NCBI RefSeq assembly: GCF_040436345.1
Contig: NC_133216.1
Location: 691,916-755,915 of the forward strand
Direction of reading: 5' to 3'
Length of the DNA stretch: 64,000 bases
Source of the DNA: Pagrus major
Lineage: Eukaryota > Chordata > Actinopteri > Spariformes > Sparidae
Below, in pieces: positions 55,485 to 64,000 of the stretch. Every line of letters begins with the position of its first letter. The first letter of the stretch is position 1. Position numbers and translations under genes: made by a program. The notes below the pieces were generated by a model. It saw nothing but the letters and a program-made list of their open reading frames with translations. It did not search any database and was not told the origin of the DNA.

Positions 55485-56415
55485 GATGGTGGTGATGGTG
55501 GTGATGATGGTGGTGATGGTGGTGATGATGGTGATGATGGTGATGATGATGGTGATGGTGGTGGTGATGATGGTGGTGATGATGATGATGATGGTGGTGA
55601 TGGTGATGATGGTGGTGATGGTGGTGATGATGATGGTGATGGTGGTGATGATGGTGATGATGGTGATGATGATGATGATAGTGGTGATGATGATGGTGAT
55701 GATGGTGGTGATGGTGGTGATGATGATGGTGATGGTGGTGATGATGGTGATGATGGTGATGATGATGATGATAGTGGTGATGATGATGATGATGATAGTG
55801 GTGATGGTGATGGTGGTGATGATGGTGATGATGGTGATGATGATGATGATAGTGGTGATGATGATGATGATGATAGTGGTGATGATGATGGTGATGGTGG
55901 TGATGATGGTGGTGATGATGATGGTGATGGTGATGGTGGTGATGGTGATGATGATGATGATGGTGATGATAGTGGTGATGATGATGATGATGGTGATGAT
56001 GGTGGTGGTGATGATGGTGGTGATGATGATGGTGGTGATGGTGATGATGATGATGATGGTGATGATGATGGTGATGATGGTGATGATGATGATGATGGTG
56101 GTGATGATGGTGGTGATGATGATGATGATAGTGGTGATGATGGTGGTGATGATGATGATAGTGGTGATGATGATGGTGATGATGGTGGTGGTGATGATGG
56201 TGGTGATGGTGATGGTGGTGATGATGATGATGATAGTGGTGATGATGGTGGTGATGATGATGATGATGGTGGTGATGGTGATGATGATGATGATGGTGAT
56301 GATAGTGATGATGGTGATGATGGTGGTGATGGTGATGGTGGTGATGATGATGATGATAGTGGTGATGATGGTGATGATGATGATGATAGTGGTGATGATG
56401 GTGGTGATGATGATG

Positions 56416-56447
<32 letters not shown>

Positions 56448-59400
56448 GATGGTGATGATAGTGGTGATGATGATGATGATGGTGGTGATGATGATGATGG
56501 TGGTGATGATGATGATGATGATGATGATGATGGTGATGATAGTGGTGGTGATGATGGTGATGATGATGATGGTGGTGATGATGATGATGATGGTGGTGAT
56601 GATGTCATTGTAAGCTGACGGAGGAGAAGCGGGTGCTGGAGGAGGAGGAGAGGAGGGCCAGTGAGGAGTACATCCAGAGGCTGCTTGCTGATGAGGAGAA
56701 GCTGCTGCAGGAGGAGAGGAGGAGGAAGGAGGAAGATGAGAGGCTGGCTCGACTGCTCAGTGATCAGCTGGTCAGTGATGATCAATAATTAATATTCTGA
56801 ACATTAAAGTCTTTAATATTAAAAATGAACACGTATAAGTTATCTGGTTTCTCAGTAAACTCCGTTTATGTGACAGTGCGTAGGAAGCTGGGTGCAAAGT
56901 TTTTCTGTCAAACAATTTGAGGTTTTGTGAATAGGCAGACAGAATATGTGGTAATTTTAACGTTTTAATGATAAAAAGGTGACTTTAACACATTAATATT
57001 TTGGTACCAAGACTAATGTTCCGTGGAAAAAAGATAAAGTTTGGAAAAACCGAGACGGTAAAAGTTTGAACGCAAGCTAGCTAACGCACCAACGGACGTT
57101 AACGTCAGAGAAAGAAAGAAGATGACTTCCAATGCTAACGTGAGTGACTCTGAAAAGTCAGTAGAAATGAATACATCATGGGAGGAATGCAAAGAAACGA
57201 CGCCTGAAGATAATATGGACACACTTTCGGCCCAGTCCTGTGACACTCAACATGTCAACAAACGGAAGAAACGGGACTCTAAGGGTGACGGTGACAGTGC
57301 AAATGTCAGTGCTGACATTTTGGCAGCTATCCAAGAGCTCTCACACAAACATGATGAGACGTAAGATTTCAGTGACTGAATTCATGAAACAACGTCTCAA
57401 CATATTGAAAAACTCTCTTCTACAGTTGAGCAACTTGTGGTGGATATTAATCACACAAAAACATTTTGAAACAGACAGAGTTAGAAATTGAACAACTGAA
57501 AAAAGAGAACTGGATTCTGAGGGCAGGAGTTGCCGAAAACAAGCGCTACAGTTACAGATGGACACTGAAACTACACGGAGTAAGAGAGGAGATGAACGAA
57601 GACACGAGAGCAGTGGTGATTGACATCCTTGGAAAAGTTGCCCCGGGACTTCATGAATATCTACAGGAAGGTGTCGACATTGCGCATCGCCTTGGTCCGA
57701 AGAGAAAGGATGGATCCCACCGGTCACTCATCATCCTATTCGCGCTGCGCCGTATCCGTGATGCTGTTTGGAAAAGTGCCAAAGGCTGCAAGTTTCTGCG
57801 GAACAACAAGCTGCGTCTCACCGAGGCACTTTCCCCGGAGGATCGAGAGGCCAGAGAGAAACTCTGGCCCATCGTGGAAAAAGCAAGGAAGGAAGGTAAA
57901 AAGGCGTCCTTCCTAGATCCTTATGCTCTGATAGAGGGGAAGAAGATTGACCATTTAGACATTGATTAAAAAAGCCTTTTCCTCAGACTAATGAAGAGAA
58001 GAATCAGACAGTTGGATAAGTTGGCAAGTGTCCTACACACTGCACGTCTCCAGGGAGGTTATAAAACACATCAAAACACAAAACTAGACTTATTGGCTAT
58101 GAACGATTAATTTTCGGTGATGACTGATGGAGAATGCTGTTTCCAAACATTTCACGTCTCCAGGGAGGTTGTAACTAAGCAAAGACTCATTGACTAAGAA
58201 CTGTTAACTTCTGGAGGTGACAGATGAAGATTATCTTTCCAAACTGTCTCTATCAAGAGGCACAAAACACCAGCAGTCACATTGTTTGAGTTAATCTCAC
58301 ACCTTTATACAATTTTATACAAGTGTTATTTGTTGGTATGGGAGATAAATGGGTCTAAAAAATATGATCAAACTTTTTTCTTTTTTTCTCATATTAATTC
58401 ACGGTTTGCTAATAATCTGCATTGCAGTGTTGCTTAACTGTTAGAGCAATATTATCTTTGAGCAGCAAAATATATTCATCATATTTAGTTAATATAATTT
58501 ACAATTAAAAACAGACAAAAGGAAAATGTGTTCTGTTTGAACAGCAATATTCTGGGTTTAACCCAACATGTTTGATAGTTATTGATTAATTCAATTTAAA
58601 CTAACCTGTTTATGGTACCAACACTATATTTTTCTATAGTCACAACTTTTTTCTTTTGGCTGTCTATCACTTCCTCGTTTAAGGAATCTAAAACACACCT
58701 CAAAGTTCTTGTTATCTATTTGTGAGAGCTACTTCATTATTATTATTATTTTTTCCTTTTCTTTTATTCTTGATGGATTTTAAGTTTGATTCACTAACGG
58801 TTATGTCATTGAATGTCAGAGGTTACGTGATTTATTGAAAAGAAAAGCCACTTTTCTGTTCTGTAAAAATAGTGAGGCTGATTTAATATTTTTACAAGAA
58901 AGACATTCAAGTGAGTCAGATGTGAAGTTCTGGAAAGGGCAGTGGGGAAATAAGATTTATTGTAGTCATGGTACTAATCGTTCTGCCGGAGTCTCAATTT
59001 TTTTGCATAAATTCAAAGGGGAAATCTTAGAGGTGGTGTCTTCACATGATGGTAGATGGATTTTCATAATTTTCAAGCATGATAATTCAAATTTTATAGT
59101 ATGTAATATTTATGGGCATAATTCTCACTCATCCAACAAGGTACTTTTTAGTCAGATTACCTCAAAAATAAATGAGCTATTACACAAATATCCTAACTCT
59201 TACCTAATTTTAGGTGGCGACTTTAATGAGTGTCCTGATAATGCGATGGATAGATTCCCCCCAACACTGTGTCAGTCTCTGCTGAACAACAATATTATTT
59301 CGAAACTTGCTCAGATCTCTCCCTGACCGACACATGGCGTTTTTTTAACCCAGACATGCAGGATTTTACATGGTCTAAAAATAACCTCTCATCTAGATCC

Positions 59401-62400
59401 AGGATTGATTTGTTTTGAATTTCTTCCTCTGCACTTCAGTATGTGAAAGAGGTCTCCCATTCTTTTGCTCCATTGTCAGATCATAAGAAAATCACTCTGA
59501 AATTAGGGGGCTCACAGAATACGACTAAATTACGAGGATACTGGAAGTTTATTAATACTCTACTTAAAGACAATTCCTTTAATGATAGTATAAAAAGTCT
59601 AGCCAGTGAATTTTTTAATGAAATTGCAGACAATGAATATACACAAAAATGGGAGTACTTCAAGTTTATGACAAGAAGTATTGCTGTAAAGAGAGGTAAA
59701 GAGTTAAAAGCCCTAAAAAATAAAACAGAAGCTGAATTACTGAGCAGAATTGCTTTCCTCTTATCTAAACCCAACTTATCTTCTGAAGAGGAGCTAGAAG
59801 TAAAGGAGGTACAGTTAAAAATAGATCAGATTTATATTGAGTTAGCCAAAGGTGCATTTGTGAGATCTAGAGCCAAGTGGCTGGAAGAGGGGGAAACAAA
59901 CTCCAGCTATCTTTTTGCTTTGGAGAAAAGAAATGGTCAAAGAAAGTCACTAAGTATGCTTAATGTTAATGGTAGTAAATGTACTGATCAAAATGAATAT
60001 CAAATTCAGTTTTTTCCTTTTATAGCAACTTGTACAAATCAGAATTCAACAACCCCTCTTGTGAAATGTTTATTGGTAAGATTAAAAAACAGCCACAATT
60101 GACGAGGACTTTAAAAAAACTTGTGATTCTGATCTGACCAGAGAGGAAACCAAAACTGCACTTTTCTCAGTGAAAAAGGTTGAATCCCCAGGTATAGATG
60201 GGCTTTCAGTTGAATGTTATATTCATTTTTGGGATATCATTCGGGAGCCTTTATTCTGTATGTATTGTGAATGTGTTGGTCAGGGTGAGATGATTACAAC
60301 TATGAAACAAGGCGTTATATCTCCAGATAAAGACAACCTATTGATAGAAAACTGGCGACCTATCACTCTCCTTACTATTGATTACAAGATTCTGGCATCA
60401 GTTTATGCAACTAGATTAAAAATGGGTCTACCTCATATTGTTGCTGAAACACAATCAGGCTTCATTAAAGATGGACACATAAGTAATAACATTAGACTTA
60501 TTTTGGATTTATTAGACTATTTAGATTCGGTACACTCAGAAGCATTCATTCTCTTTTTAGACTTTTATAAAGCTTTGGACACCATTGAACATAAGTTTCT
60601 TACAGAATGTCTTAAATTGTTTGGCTTTGGAAATCAATTTATAGATACTATTGAAATGATTTATAAAGGAATTAATAGCTCAGTGATTATTAACCACAAC
60701 ACCTCTAATAGATTTGATATAAATCGTGGTGTTAGGCAAGGATGCCCGATCTCACCTTTTTTATTTATCTTAGTTGTTGAATTATTGTGATTAAATATAG
60801 TACATGATACAGATTTCAAAGGCATCTCTATATTCAATAGAGAAATAAGAATTTCTCAACTGGCGGATGATACAACCCTTTTCCTGAAAGACAAAGAACA
60901 GTTGATCAAAGCTATTGATCTACTTAAACAGTTTTCATTAGCGTCTAAATGTGAACTATTGCCCATACACAACTGTGATGATACTTTCATAGATAATATC
61001 CCAGTAAAAACCTCGGTCAAGTATTTGGGCATTCGTATAACAAAAAAAGTAATAGCAAGGCAACACCTGAACTTTTCTGGAAGAATTAAAAAAACTAGGG
61101 GATCTTTAACCTTTGGCTTCAGAGAGACTTGACATTATACGGCAGAGTCCTTTTGTCAAAAGCTGAAAGCGTCTCTCATTTTGTTTCTCTTTCTCTGTTT
61201 GTGAGTGATGCCACTGCTAAGCAAATTAACAAGCTTTTTCTGGACTTTGTCTGGAGAAATAAAACACAAGCTTAAAAATGCAGTTCTTCTTCTATCATTT
61301 TGGTGAATTGCATTGTTGTGCAATGACTCTTGTTTATGTAAAACAAAAAAGCAAAATAAATAAAGAGTTTAAAAAAAAAAAAAAATGCAGTTCTATCTAA
61401 CAGCAGAGCGGAGGGGGCCTTGAAGTGCTTAATCTCATTGATATTATAAATACTTTTAAAATTAATTGGTTAAAAAGATGTTTGACACATCAAAATTCAT
61501 TGTGGTTCTTCATCCCCAATCATATTTTTGAAAAAATTGGTGGGCTTGCTTTCGTTTTAACCTGCAACTACTCACCTGACAAGCTTCCGGTCACGCTGTC
61601 CAAATTTCATCAGCAATCACTTCTTTCCGGGAAACTATGCTTCAATCACAATTTTTCTCCTCACAAAACTTTGTTATGGAATAACGAGTGTATTACTATT
61701 AGGAATGAGTCTCTTCTTTTATTCCAAATGGTTTGAGAGAAGTATAAATAATATTTTGTCTGTTTTGGATGAACATGGTCTTGTCCTCTCCTATGAGAGT
61801 TTTTTATCGCGTCATAATTTTCCTTTACCTTTCAAAGAATACAACTCTGTGATAAGAGCAATCCCCTCTGGCTTACTGAGTTTAATGAAAAGTCACTTAT
61901 CTTTCTGCAGGGTGTCCGCGGGGTTGTAAAAGGTATTAAAAGGTAGTAAATGAAATTAGCAAAAATTAAGGCCATTAAAAAGTATTAAAAAGTAATAAAC
62001 GTCATCTGACGAGGTATTACATTTTTATAAAGTTTTTAAAGAGTTTTTTTTCCATTTGTGGTAAGTGCAGGCCCATCTCCTAAAAAATCCTGTGAATTTA
62101 TTTATATAAATTATATGTGCGAGTAGGACCTGAGAGGTATCGATGATGTGAAGTCAGACAGTGTGCGACGCGGTAAAACTATTTGCACCTCTATGCTCCA
62201 CCTGGATAGCACACGGCTGGCTGCTGCCAAAAGTTTCCAAAAGTGCGCGACTATTGACGAAGTCATGGGGAAATGTAATTTTTCGGACCTCTGGTTAGAG
62301 GACTCGAGATTCAAAGACTGGCTTAGGCCAGTAGTTGGTAACATCCGAGAGGCTTACTGCCACGTCTGTAAAAAGACAATGAATATCACCTGGATGGGAG

Positions 62401-63391
62401 TGAATGCCGTCAGTAGAGGCTGACATTTGTTCGGGAATCCCATTAATCACGTGATTGGGACGGTACAGGATAAAAAAGTTAACGGGAGCAGACGGGAGCG
62501 GGAACCAACCAATAGGACAACAACAACAAAAAAACATTGGACAGGTGCGCCGCCACTTTGTAGTTTTCTTTCCATAAGCCTATACTGTTACGCAAGTCAA
62601 AAGAACTACACGGCCCAGAAGCCAACAGTGCTTCCAGCCGCCGCTTTCGGCCGCTTTCCGTCGGAATATCAGCTGTCCGACTCGGTTTACTCTCAGGAGC
62701 CCCGAGTCGGACAGCTGATATTCCGACCAAAAGGGGGCGTTGCCTCGGTGAAATGTTGCGAGACAGCTGCGAGATTTCCCACTTTGCAACTCGGGCGAGT
62801 GGTGTCCCACATAGACACATATACATAGACGCCTCATTGAGCGGGTTGGCCCGCTGCTGCGATACGTCGACGTCGCCGCCATATTGGAGGAGGCAGATCT
62901 GCCCCGTGAACTAATACAAGTGAATGGAGTGAACTTTACAAAGCTGCTGCTACAAAGTGCTGTAAGTTAATGTCTCATTTACACATTCACACCCGTCTCT
63001 CTCTCTCTCTCTCCCCGTCTCTCTCTCCTCTCTCTCTCTCTCGTCCCCTCCCTCTCTCCTCGTCTCTCTCTCCTCTCTCTCTCTCTCTCGTCCCCTCCCT
63101 CTCTCCTCGTCTCTCTCTCTCCTCTCTCTCTCGTCCCCTCCCTCTCTCCTCGTCTCTCTCTCTCCCCGTCTCGCTCTCCTCTCTCTCTCTCTCCCCGTCT
63201 CTCTCTCCTCTCTCTCTCTCCTCTCTCTCTCTCTCCCCGTCTCTCTCTCCTCTCTCTCTCTCTCCGTCTCTCTCTCCCCGTCTCGCTCTCCTCTCTCTCT
63301 CTCTCCCCGTCTCTCTCCTCTCTCTCTCTCTCTCTCTCCTCTCTGTCTCCCCGTCTCTCTCTCCTCTCTCTCTCCTCTCTCTCTCTCCCCG

Positions 63392-63426
<35 letters not shown>

Positions 63427-64000
63427 CCCGTCTCTCTCTCCTCTCTCTCTCTCGTCCCCCTCTCCCTCTCCTCCCCCCCTCTCTCTTTCCTCTCTCCCCC
63501 CTCTGTGTCTCCCCTCCATCAGAACTCCCCTGTGGTCTCTCAGGAGAACCTCCGTCCTGCTGACGCCACTCCAGCCAAGAAGAAGAAGAAGGAGGTCGGA
63601 CAGATCGAGAAGTAGGTCGACTGGGAATGTTAGTCACGTGACCGGACTGGATCCACTGACACCAGTGTGACTGACTGACTGTTCCTGACTGACTGACTGT
63701 TCCTGACTGACTGACTGACTGACTGACTGACTGACCGGTCCAGTGTGGTTTGATTAGACATCATTAATTTCAGCTTGTGATGTCACATTATTTTATAATG
63801 CTGATCAGAGGATCACAGCTGAGACACAAACAGATCAATGATCAGATTGAATGTTTGATATCTGTGTGTTTAATGTGACTGAACACAAAGTTTGATCACA
63901 GTGATGAAGAAGATGATGAAGAAGATGATGAAGATGATGATGCTTCCTGTGTGTTTCAGGTTCTTGTCTCCTCGTCAGTCCATCAGCAGCACCACCTGCA
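53305..64000 (+). CDS. rnf168: RNF168 E3 ubiquitin ligase, 5' part (6 exons, runs off the window)
   Basis: Nuclear RING-type E3 that ubiquitinates H2A/H2AX at DNA breaks and recruits 53BP1 and BRCA1. Exons: 53305-53430, 53552-53762, 55221-55291, 56615-56770, 63523-63611, 63960-64000 (partial); phases agree. The C3HC4 RING is complete: C21, C24, C36, H38, C41, C44, C56, C59, followed by RRVSTW-like KRVSTWARLN. Then CEPGELRQEYEDQVTK and EEYIQRLLADEEKLLQEE, the LRM1/UMI-type ubiquitin-binding helix region, and a KKKKKEVGQIEKFLSPRQS block equivalent to IQKYLTPKSQ of mammals. The start is the first ATG, 16-20 residues before the RING as in orthologues. Acceptors of exons 3, 4 and 5 abut tandem arrays, and intron 4 (6.75 kb) holds an L1/Tx1 LINE and a hAT fragment. 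The C-terminus lies outside the window. Confidence 0.95.
53826..54752. repeat. Satellite (GATCCTGATCACTGATTACT)n in rnf168 intron 2
   Basis: About 930 bp of 6-bp and 9-bp building blocks GATCCT / GATCAC / TGATTACTGA in irregular order; very rich in GATC. Non-coding. Confidence 0.95.
54942..55107. repeat. GTCCTCCTGTCTTTCTTCCTGTCTGTCCCCCTGTCT-type minisatellite
   Basis: About four 40-bp units built on CCTGTCTG in rnf168 intron 2; polypyrimidine on the sense strand. Confidence 0.9.
55183..55218. repeat. (GT)n against the exon 3 acceptor of rnf168
   Basis: About 17 GT units, immediately followed by AG at 55219-55220, the only acceptor that keeps the reading frame. Confidence 0.9.
55316..56606. 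repeat. 1.3-kb (GATGATGGTGGT)n satellite filling rnf168 intron 3
   Basis: Trinucleotide blocks GAT and GGT occupy nearly the whole intron 55292-56614. Frames of 431-489 codons on either strand (Met/Val or Ser/Pro) are artefacts of the repeat. Confidence 0.98.
57122..57969 (+). pseudogene. LINE ORF1 (L1/Tx1-type RNA-binding protein), frameshifted
   Basis: N-terminal polar part (57122-57361), a frame change near 57360-57480, then a well-preserved domain 57466-57969: ETD-like helices (TELEIEQLKKENWILRAGVAENKRYS), an RRM-like block (LKLHGVREEMNEDTRAVVIDI, DIAHRLGPKRKDGSHRSLII) and a C-terminal KLRLTEALSPEDREAREKLW. This is the coiled-coil/RRM/CTD layout of L1-type ORF1p. Confidence 0.8.
58800..61907 (+). 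pseudogene. LINE ORF2 (endonuclease-RT), L1/Tx1-type, broken
   Basis: The start SLNVRG near 58810 is followed by a 1-nt frameshift at about 58825. The endonuclease includes LIFLQERHS, NIYGHNS and LGGDFNECPDNAMDR (59210-59255), with stops near 59325 and 59415. RT: SPGIDGLSVE, ENWRPITLLTIDYKILA, ETQSGFIKDG, FILFLDFYKALDTIEH and RGVRQGCPISPFLFIL to 60787, then stops. The catalytic box reads LADDTTLF near 60862. The C-terminal third (61425-61900) is readable in pieces. Confidence 0.88.
61288..61380 (+). mobile_element. Tiny 5'-truncated poly(A) retro-insertion with 14-bp target duplication
   Basis: About 93 bp ending in AATAAATAAAGAGTTT and an A run, bounded by AAAAATGCAGTTCT at 61274-61287 and 61381-61394. 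It disrupts the LINE ORF2. This is the signature of target-primed reverse transcription with extreme 5' truncation. Confidence 0.9.
61908..62480 (+). mobile_element. hAT-type DNA transposon N-terminal fragment
   Basis: Begins CAGGGTGTCCGCGGGGTT, followed by GTATTAAAAAGTAATAAA-type sequence usual next to this terminus. A frame (62148-62423) then encodes MGKCNFSDLWLED, FKDWLRPVVGN and YCHVCKKT...MGVNAVS, matching the zinc-binding (BED-like) N-terminus of fish hAT transposases. The catalytic part and right end are not seen. Confidence 0.7.
62660..62727. repeat. Perfect 26-bp inverted repeat, 16-nt loop
   Basis: GTCGGAATATCAGCTGTCCG plus ACTCGG is repeated in exact inverse after TTTACTCTCAGGAGCC. 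It could fold into a long hairpin in rnf168 intron 4; probably part of an inverted-repeat element. Lies just after the hAT fragment. Confidence 0.97.
62992..63520. repeat. (CTCTCTCC)n polypyrimidine array upstream of rnf168 exon 5
   Basis: About 525 bp of C/T with scattered G and no A from 62992 to 63517, running into the acceptor CCATCAG at 63522. Units CTCTCTCTCCCCGTCTC and TCGTCCCCTCCCTCTC alternate. Confidence 0.98.
63612..63959. repeat. rnf168 intron 5 with (CTGA)n and (GATGAA)n
   Basis: CTGACTGACTG/TTCCTGA repeats at 63668-63735 and GATGAAGAAGATGAT repeats at 63903-63942, 10 bp before a short pyrimidine tract and the acceptor of exon 6. The exon 5 donor is AA|GTAGGT. Confidence 0.85.

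Larger units (their letters stand above)
57000..61907 (+). mobile_element. L1/Tx1-type LINE in rnf168 intron 4, inactivated
   Basis: Near full-length: ORF1 (57122-57969, one frameshift) and ORF2 (about 58800-61900, several breaks), AT-rich 3' half. It ends abruptly where a hAT-like terminus begins at 61908. Same orientation as rnf168. The 5' boundary (about 56850-57050) is approximate, and no target duplication could be defined. Confidence 0.85.

Noticed and set aside
55316-56785. Frames of 431 (Met/Val) and 489 (Ser/Pro) codons on opposite strands
   Set aside because: Products of the GAT/GGT satellite in rnf168 intron 3; the minus frame overlaps real exon 4.
62950-63637. Arg/Glu-rich minus frames and Ser/Leu plus frames up to 216 codons
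   Set aside because: CTCTCTCC satellite translations overlapping rnf168 exon 5.

Overview
The window is nuclear DNA of a bony (teleost-type) fish. Evidence: spliced vertebrate genes with GT-AG introns, L2, Rex3-like, L1/Tx1-like and Tc1-like elements plus tRNA-derived SINEs with L2-type tails, and very dense satellite DNA. One 100-base assembly gap (21401-21500) sits inside a polypurine/polypyrimidine tract. All identifications come from reading translations against remembered families; no database search was run.

Four multi-exon protein genes can be built with consistent splice phases. (1) Minus strand, 15396 down to 4196: a Na+/K+-ATPase beta subunit (beta-3-like, 7 coding exons, 334 aa) with an unusual Glu/Lys-rich cytoplasmic N-terminus. 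Its large intron 1 holds a degraded Ty3/gypsy fragment and a Rex3-like LINE; the neighbouring intron 2 holds a near-intact Tc1-like transposon. (2) Plus strand, 24613-33622: nyap2, the neuronal PI3K adaptor (6 coding exons, 684 aa), its introns filled with minisatellites. (3) Plus strand, 39990-45482: a C2H2 zinc-finger gene (6 coding exons, 805 aa, 15 fingers plus one degenerate) with a coding minisatellite in exon 1. (4) Plus strand, 53305 to the right edge: rnf168, the RING E3 ligase of the DNA-damage response (6 exons seen, truncated by the window). The genes are functionally unrelated neighbours, not a cluster.

Between and inside the genes: L2-family LINE copies at 379-1850 (-), 17728-18417 (-) and a long two-ORF copy at 46062-50515 (+); a LINE tail at 32429-33052 (-); an L1/Tx1-type LINE at about 57000-61907 (+) carrying its own short poly(A) insertion and abutting a hAT fragment; SINEs at 16419-16632 and 41048-41320; and about twenty tandem arrays.

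The most interesting theme is that tandem arrays sit on splicing signals. Two real acceptors (last exon of the ATPase gene, exon 5 of rnf168) are preceded by repeat-made stretches with no AG for 416 and 554 nt; the second also lacks any adenine for 526 nt, which implies a very distant branch point. Other rnf168 acceptors lie directly against (TG)n or (GATGGT)n arrays. Arrays in nyap2 introns repeat 5' splice-site-like motifs many times. Retroelements also repeatedly split tandem arrays. Near 37 kb, an intergenic array repeats a palindromic homeodomain-type site.
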